A stretch of 10,780 nt of DNA from Bacteroidia bacterium (GTDB lineage Bacteria > Bacteroidota > Bacteroidia > JAESSM01 > NORP286). Each line of letters opens with the position of its first letter. Position 1 is the first letter of the stretch. The stretch spans positions 1-10,780 of the forward strand of contig JAESSM010000232.1 in the NCBI GenBank assembly GCA_016764115.1, read 5' to 3'. This document shows positions 7,301 through 10,780 of this stretch, piece by piece. The notes under the pieces were generated by a model. The model was not told the DNA's origin, made no database searches, and was given only the letters and a program-made list of their open reading frames with translations. A program made the position numbers and the translations under genes.

Positions 7301-7690
7301 TCAATCTTTCGCATATTTTTCAAAAAGGATTTTAGGAATTAAATGCATTGCCGCTGCAATTTTCAAAGGTTTTTTGCAGGCCTTAATAATTGAATAATAA
7401 GTAGGATAATCATGATAAGTTTTGAGTGGAGCACTCATAATCTGATCAAATTCTTCCTGAGTAAAACCCAACTTCTTTATCACATATTCAATTAGTTCTT
7501 CTTTATATGGGTAAGGATCTTTAATCTCTTCCAAAACATCTTTGCGTGTTCTTTGTTAAGAACGGACAAGCGCAGAATATTCAACTTTCCTTTTGTACAT
7601 ATTGAATTTTTACGATAAATAATTTGATTGAAAAAAGTGAATATAATGAGATCTATGATGATGCCCTCCGTAATCTTCCCAACCTGTTTC
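7301..7690 (-). pseudogene. wbuX: Decayed C-terminal part of N-acetyl sugar amidotransferase (WbuX/WbpG family)
   Basis: Reading the minus strand in one frame from 7690 gives the last ~130 codons of a WbuX/WbpG-type enzyme, which swaps an N-acetyl group for an acetamidino group using ammonia from HisH/HisF. Matches to the family pattern, from recall, are ETGWEDYGGHHHRS (family: LGWxDYGGKHYES), HFFQSNYL (FFQxYYLP), KRKVEYSALVRS (KRKAHxSSLIxSGQM) and TRKDVLEEI. The intact tail follows: YVIKKLGFTQEEF, then KTYHDYPTYYS and IPKILFEKY. Two in-frame stops interrupt it: TAA at 7610-7612 and TAA at 7556-7558, the latter at the conserved Gly of SGQM. The N-terminal two thirds, with the PP-loop ATP site and Cys ligands, are missing. 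Several conserved residues are substituted (KHYES has become HHHRS). A 77-codon frame with a TTG at 7534 remains open, but it is the tail of this dead gene, not an independent protein. Confidence 0.82.
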
Positions 7691-7871
7691 CATTTTCTTT
7701 AAGTAATTCAATGATATCTAAAATAAGTTTTTGATTCAGCCCCTTTATTCCAAAATCGTGGTAAGCGTTCAGTTTTGAAACACACAAAATGAAATACCTG
7801 TCTTTTCCATTAAGTAAACTTTATATCTTTTGCCTGTCTGGCTTGGCCTTATTGGGATGCACTGGCAGCAT
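7686..7871 (-). pseudogene. Remnant of a second DUF354-family gene, fused to the wbuX remnant
   Basis: One minus-strand frame from about 7808 to 7686 reads GKDRYFILCVSKLNAY, HDFGIKGLNQKL and DIIELLKENGN. This aligns with residues 188-227 of the intact DUF354 protein at 4703-5827 (DRPYYILRLSALTAS, HDVNIQGLND, LLEILQPKGK). By eye, about 18 of 39 positions are identical. Further 5', after a frameshift near 7810-7825, another frame (7859 downward) gives HPNKAKPD, matching HPNYFKPD at 170-177 of the intact copy. The order and spacing of the two matches agree with the intact protein. The remnant ends abruptly around 7686-7692, where the wbuX remnant starts in a different frame, so a deletion junction lies there. 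The N-terminal domain and the GDSQS region are both missing. The 5' limit is uncertain and overlaps the 3' end of the small lipoprotein gene. Confidence 0.72.
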
Positions 7872-8028
7872 CTTTCATACATTTAGCTTTGGCTTTTATA
7901 TTAGCTGCATTGGCCATACACTCACAATAGGTAGAAGTAACTTTCTCAACCTTATATGCTGGGCTGTTGTTGCATGAACTTAAAATCAGTAATCCTATCG
8001 TTGCTGTTAATATTTTGGCTCTATTCAT
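7849..8028 (-). CDS. Small cysteine-containing lipoprotein, 59 residues, function unknown
   Basis: The ATG at 8028 opens a 59-codon frame ending with TAA at 7849-7851. It starts MNRAKILTATIGLLILSSC, a compact lipoprotein signal peptide with a charged n-region, a hydrophobic core and the lipobox LSSC (Cys19). The mature part is short and charged: NNSPAYKVEKV, then TYCECMANAANIKAKAKC, with three further cysteines (35, 37, 50), ending DAASASQ. It should be lipid-anchored in the periplasm or outer membrane. It follows the PIG-L gene by 16 bases and so belongs to that transcript. I do not recognise the family; the C-x-C plus distal C pattern may bind metal or form disulfides. Its last ~20 bases overlap the DUF354 remnant in another frame, so its C-terminus may be newly acquired. 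The opposite strand (7789-7977) is also open but has no such coherent structure. Confidence 0.68.
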   Translation of the reverse strand: MNRAKILTATIGLLILSSCNNSPAYKVEKVTSTYCECMANAANIKAKAKCMKDAASASQ

Positions 8029-8044
8029 TATCGTTAATTGTTAA

Positions 8045-8680
8045 TTAGATGATCCATCTAATATTTTCAAAAGCTTCAGCATAATCAACTCCAATTTGAG
8101 TACCCCTCACTTTTGCCAATCCTTTTATAAAATCATCATCTTTGTAGTTTCTATAATTCTGTGATTCATATTCACTTAGAGCCTTGACTTTTGCCTCCAA
8201 GTGAACATCTTCCAAAATGCAGTGCATATTATTGGTAAATGTAAAACTGTTCCAGGGCATCTCATAACCAACCATTCGTGTATTCTTAAATGCCCTTACA
8301 CCTTCACAATGTATTGTTTGGTGGTCTTGGTGTACATCTTTCGAATTGGGGAGGAAAACCAAATCAGGAGCTATTTGTTTGTTTAAAGCAACTAAGTTTT
8401 CAAGTATCAGCTGCCTGTTTACAGGGAATTCTCTTACAGGATAATCATAAGTGATCAATCTTTCTTCAGTTATTCCTAAATGGGTAATTGACATTTTTAG
8501 TTCTTCGAACAACTTGTTTTCGTCAAACTCACTTTGGAGAGATTTATTACATGGTGAAAAGGCAACATACCAAACCTCACTTCCTGATTCGATTAATTTT
8601 TTAACCGTGCCTCCGCAACCAAACTCAACATCATCAGGGTGTGGTGCAAGCGCAATTACTTTTTTTAATCCTTCTATCAT
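8045..8680 (-). CDS. PIG-L/LmbE-family zinc N-deacetylase
   Basis: A 211-residue protein of the PIG-L family, which removes the acetyl group from N-acetylglucosamine-type sugars in glycolipids, thiols or nucleotide-sugar pathways. Motif 1 is ALAPHPDDVEFGCGG at residues 10-24, giving the expected zinc ligands His14 and Asp17 with Asp16 as general base. Motif 2 is KDVHQDHQTIH at 113-123, with the third zinc ligand His119. DLVFLPNSKD precedes it as in the family, and the C-terminal KALSEYESQ (166-176 region) is also typical. There is no signal peptide, so it acts in the cytoplasm, presumably on a sugar precursor or lipid-linked intermediate. It lies 30 bases after the sulfotransferase and 16 bases before the small lipoprotein. 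The specific substrate cannot be read from the sequence. Confidence 0.9.
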   Translation of the reverse strand: MIEGLKKVIALAPHPDDVEFGCGGTVKKLIESGSEVWYVAFSPCNKSLQSEFDENKLFEELKMSITHLGITEERLITYDYPVREFPVNRQLILENLVALNKQIAPDLVFLPNSKDVHQDHQTIHCEGVRAFKNTRMVGYEMPWNSFTFTNNMHCILEDVHLEAKVKALSEYESQNYRNYKDDDFIKGLAKVRGTQIGVDYAEAFENIRWII

Positions 8681-8710
8681 TAATTTGAAATTATAGAATC
8701 ATCAAATATT

Positions 8711-9583
8711 CTAATTTTCTGTATCATAGCCAACTTTATTCATAATTGGACCAAATTTATCATAAAGCAAACTCAAGCTTTCTGCATCAAAATGTTCTTT
8801 CCATTCCTCAGCATTACCCTGTCTTATAAATGGAATTGAAGTATCAATTTTCATTTTTTCATGAAGCTCTTTTCTTTCATTATTAAACTTCTTCATGTTT
8901 TCGATAGAACTGTATTCAATCGCTTTTTCTATCAGATACTCATCCTTTTTAAGGTCAAAAAAATCTGCAATTTTGTTCAATGCTAAACTAGTATTTGTTC
9001 TAAGGTCCTCATATTTTATAAGTAAAAATCTATTATCGTCATGACCAATGCCTCCTATCCAACTACCAACATGCTCTTCCCATGAACCAAAATTGGAATA
9101 AATACCCTGACTGTATTTCCCATGAATAAAATCTTTCAAATAATCTTTGAAAATTATATTTTCTGGTATTCTTTTATCCCTTTTCAATAAATAATAATAG
9201 GAAACTGCAACACTTCTAGGATCACGTACCAGATATACCACTCTCTTATACCGGGGATCAAAAACTTCATGACTCTTAAGTACTCTTGGAGAACTAATTG
9301 AATCTATTCTGTTTGACAATTTAAAATCTTCAATAGAACCAACTATTTTCCAATAAGTACTATTGGTCAAAGGTTTATCTTCTTTGTTTATTAAATTAGC
9401 AACAAGAAAACGAGTCCATGTATTTCCACTTCTGGGATAGGAAACTATCATATTATCGTCAGCCCTAATTTCGTGTAATCGAGATTTTACAGGATAAATT
9501 CTAAGGCCGGTAAATCGATATAATATCTGATTTACTCTTTCAAAGAGCAGAACTTTCTTTTTTAAACTATCCGTTAAATGCAT
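8711..9583 (-). CDS. PAPS-dependent carbohydrate sulfotransferase
   Basis: A 290-residue soluble sulfotransferase of the Sulfotransfer_1 type that moves sulfate from PAPS to an acceptor, here probably a sugar hydroxyl or amine. The 5'-phosphosulfate loop is VSYPRSGNTWTRFLVANL (47-64). The catalytic-base segment is VLKSHEVF with His105. The 3'-phosphate-binding motif is VVYLVRDPRSVAVSYYY (115-131). LLIKYEDLRTNTSLALNKI follows at 187-205, and the C-terminal PAPS-contacting segment is FIRQGNAEEWKEHF (252-265), a variant of the usual RKG..G.WK. All core motifs are present and length is normal. The ATG at 9583 starts 3 bases after the stop of the deacetylase-like gene, implying coupled translation. 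It implies that the genome can make PAPS, and that the product may be a sulfated glycan or glycolipid. Confidence 0.9.
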   Translation of the reverse strand: MHLTDSLKKKVLLFERVNQILYRFTGLRIYPVKSRLHEIRADDNMIVSYPRSGNTWTRFLVANLINKEDKPLTNSTYWKIVGSIEDFKLSNRIDSISSPRVLKSHEVFDPRYKRVVYLVRDPRSVAVSYYYLLKRDKRIPENIIFKDYLKDFIHGKYSQGIYSNFGSWEEHVGSWIGGIGHDDNRFLLIKYEDLRTNTSLALNKIADFFDLKKDEYLIEKAIEYSSIENMKKFNNERKELHEKMKIDTSIPFIRQGNAEEWKEHFDAESLSLLYDKFGPIMNKVGYDTEN

Positions 9584-9586
9584 TCC

Positions 9587-10780
9587 CTAACAATAATCTT
9601 CAGCCAACTGCTTATCGCTAACATTCTCAAAATGATTATCTCTCATATATTCCAAAATCATCTTATAAACGTCTTTATATCCCTTAAACTTATAATCACT
9701 GAAGAATTTATTGTGCCATAATATTGAAAACATAGTATTCTCCTTATTCGATTCGAGAAAATCCATGACATTCTTACCTGCACTTTCCGAGGAAAGTTTT
9801 TGGTAATGCCATAACGATGCATCCATCACGTGCAAAGGTATTGAAACTACATCCAATTGTCTATTTAAATCCATATCAAATGGCTTAAAAGGCATTGAAT
9901 AACTATTTCGAAACCCTGTTATTTCAACAAAGCCCAAACTGAAGTCCATTTTAATGCCTGCCTCTTCCATTTCTCGTAAAGAGTCAGGTATTTTTATTTT
10001 TAAAAAGTGATTTCTGTTCAGCACTGTTGCCCAACCAAGTTTCTCCAATTCAATACCATACGAATCATTGGAAAAGCTCTTATGCAAACCATTGTTAAAC
10101 CCTCTTCTTTCAATTTCTTTAATTAAGGCCTGTACTTTGGTGCTTTTTATATCGTAATCCGCATTATGCACGGTTCCATGGACTTTCCCTTGATTCACCA
10201 ACCAGAAAAATGTTGATCTCACTCCAAACTGATCTTCAATGTCCATAATCTTATTCAGATTGAGCCAATTTGATTTTCCAATCATTTCATTGTACAACAA
10301 TTTTAGTAGAACATCCAATCTAAACTTTTTGATTGCATAAAATCCATCTTGAAACAAGGAGCCATAAAATGTATCATTGTCATGAGAAACAAAGAACTTA
10401 TTGCGATGATGAGGTCTTTTGTAATGAGAATTAATTTGGGGTAACTGATCATACAGTTTATCGAAATACTGTGCTACTAGATTTTGATTTATACAATTAT
10501 ATTTATGCTGATAGCTATCTCTGTAACTAAAACGTCCATGTTGATCTGATTTCTCCTCACCATACTCTTGTAAACAATTGATCATATAGAAACTTGTAGA
10601 GAGATAATCAGGTTTATTCTCTTTATTGTAGATCAATGGTTCTTTTTCAAAGAAATTTGTAAAAGAGAATGTTTTTGAATTTAAATTGCCAATGAACTTT
10701 TCGGAAATCTGCACATCCCCGCTTTCATTAGAACTTATTGTTATATCCGAGTCATTTTCAACAAAATCTGATTCAAAACC
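9587..10780 (-). CDS. Polysaccharide-deacetylase-like protein (probably DUF7033 type), 5' end outside the window
   Basis: The frame ending with TAG at 9587-9589 stays open to the window edge, giving 397 residues. The GTG at 10714 is inside the gene and should not be taken as the start: 22 more codons (GFESDFVEND... GDV) precede it in frame. The NodB-like core begins FFVSHDNDTFYG, with the HDND metal/catalytic motif at 10373-10384, then RSTFFWLV. A motif-2-like GLHKSFSND follows, its His codon at 10082-10084. Next come KMDFSLGFVEITGFRNSYSMPF and a late ILWHNKFFSDYKF. This order (HDxD, STFF, GLHxS, DFSLGF..GFR, PF) matches Bacteroidota polysaccharide-deacetylase-like proteins that carry an N-terminal DUF7033 domain. 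They are presumed to deacetylate or otherwise modify a polysaccharide; the exact reaction is not established. It is followed 3 bases later by the sulfotransferase. Confidence 0.8.
   Translation of the reverse strand, partial: GFESDFVENDSDITISSNESGDVQISEKFIGNLNSKTFSFTNFFEKEPLIYNKENKPDYLSTSFYMINCLQEYGEEKSDQHGRFSYRDSYQHKYNCINQNLVAQYFDKLYDQLPQINSHYKRPHHRNKFFVSHDNDTFYGSLFQDGFYAIKKFRLDVLLKLLYNEMIGKSNWLNLNKIMDIEDQFGVRSTFFWLVNQGKVHGTVHNADYDIKSTKVQALIKEIERRGFNNGLHKSFSNDSYGIELEKLGWATVLNRNHFLKIKIPDSLREMEEAGIKMDFSLGFVEITGFRNSYSMPFKPFDMDLNRQLDVVSIPLHVMDASLWHYQKLSSESAGKNVMDFLESNKENTMFSILWHNKFFSDYKFKGYKDVYKMILEYMRDNHFENVSDKQLAEDYC

Noticed and set aside
7301..7534. Open frame of 77 codons that could be annotated as a small protein before hisH
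   Set aside because: Its sequence is the conserved C-terminal tail of WbuX/WbpG enzymes, and the similarity continues upstream through in-frame stops, so it is the end of a pseudogene. The only start is a TTG.
7548..7563. Perfect 6-bp inverted repeat GTTCTT-TGTT-AAGAAC as a terminator or regulatory hairpin
   Set aside because: The stem is AT-rich, has no T-run after it on the minus strand and lies within wbuX pseudogene sequence that aligns with the protein family. Probably coincidental.
7789..7977. Plus-strand frame of 62 codons beginning MKYLSFPLSK with an apparent lipobox (LALLGC)
   Set aside because: It is antisense to the better-supported minus-strand lipoprotein (7849-8028) and to the DUF354 remnant. 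It lacks a charged mature domain and runs against every other gene in the window.
10712..10714. GTG as the start codon of the deacetylase-like gene
   Set aside because: The frame stays open for 22 further codons to the window edge with no stop, so the true start is likely outside the window.

Overview
The window looks like a surface-polysaccharide (capsule, O-antigen or exopolysaccharide) biosynthesis locus from a member of the Bacteroidota, probably a Cytophagales-type bacterium. The DNA is AT-rich. Several gene starts are preceded by the Bacteroidota -7 promoter element TAnnTTTG, and Shine-Dalgarno sequences are generally absent. The protein families are also ones typical of Bacteroidota glycan clusters. 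Every gene lies on the minus strand, so transcription runs from position 10780 towards 1.

Upstream block (10780 to 7849): a polysaccharide-deacetylase-like protein whose 5' end lies outside the window, a PAPS-dependent sulfotransferase, a PIG-L/LmbE zinc N-deacetylase, and a 59-residue lipoprotein too short for most gene callers. The first two genes are only 3 bases apart. This block would tailor a glycan by removing acetyl groups and adding sulfate.

Scar (about 7871 to 7301): no intact gene. Read in the right frames, it holds the middle of a decayed DUF354-type glycosyltransferase joined to the last ~130 codons of a decayed N-acetyl sugar amidotransferase (WbuX/WbpG). Frameshifts and two in-frame stops interrupt them. 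The reading frame left open at 7301-7534 is only the tail of this dead wbuX, not a separate small protein.

Central block (7285 to 4703): hisH and hisF paralogs of the sugar-amidation type, then an intact DUF354 protein. HisH and HisF normally supply ammonia to WbuX/WbpG, which converts an acetamido group to an acetamidino group (as in ManNAc3NAmA of Pseudomonas aeruginosa O5). Here the amidotransferase is destroyed while its two partners look intact.

Downstream block (4476 to 1): a 226-base gap with a promoter-like box, then an unusual sugar transferase with a soluble-looking N-terminal domain, a WlbA/WbpB-like sugar dehydrogenase two bases later, a Wzi-like outer-membrane beta-barrel, and a DegT-family sugar aminotransferase cut by the window edge. 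Dehydrogenase plus aminotransferase suggests synthesis of a 3-amino-uronate-type nucleotide sugar, the kind of substrate WbuX amidates. I found no RNA genes, CRISPR arrays, insertion sequences or convincing terminators.
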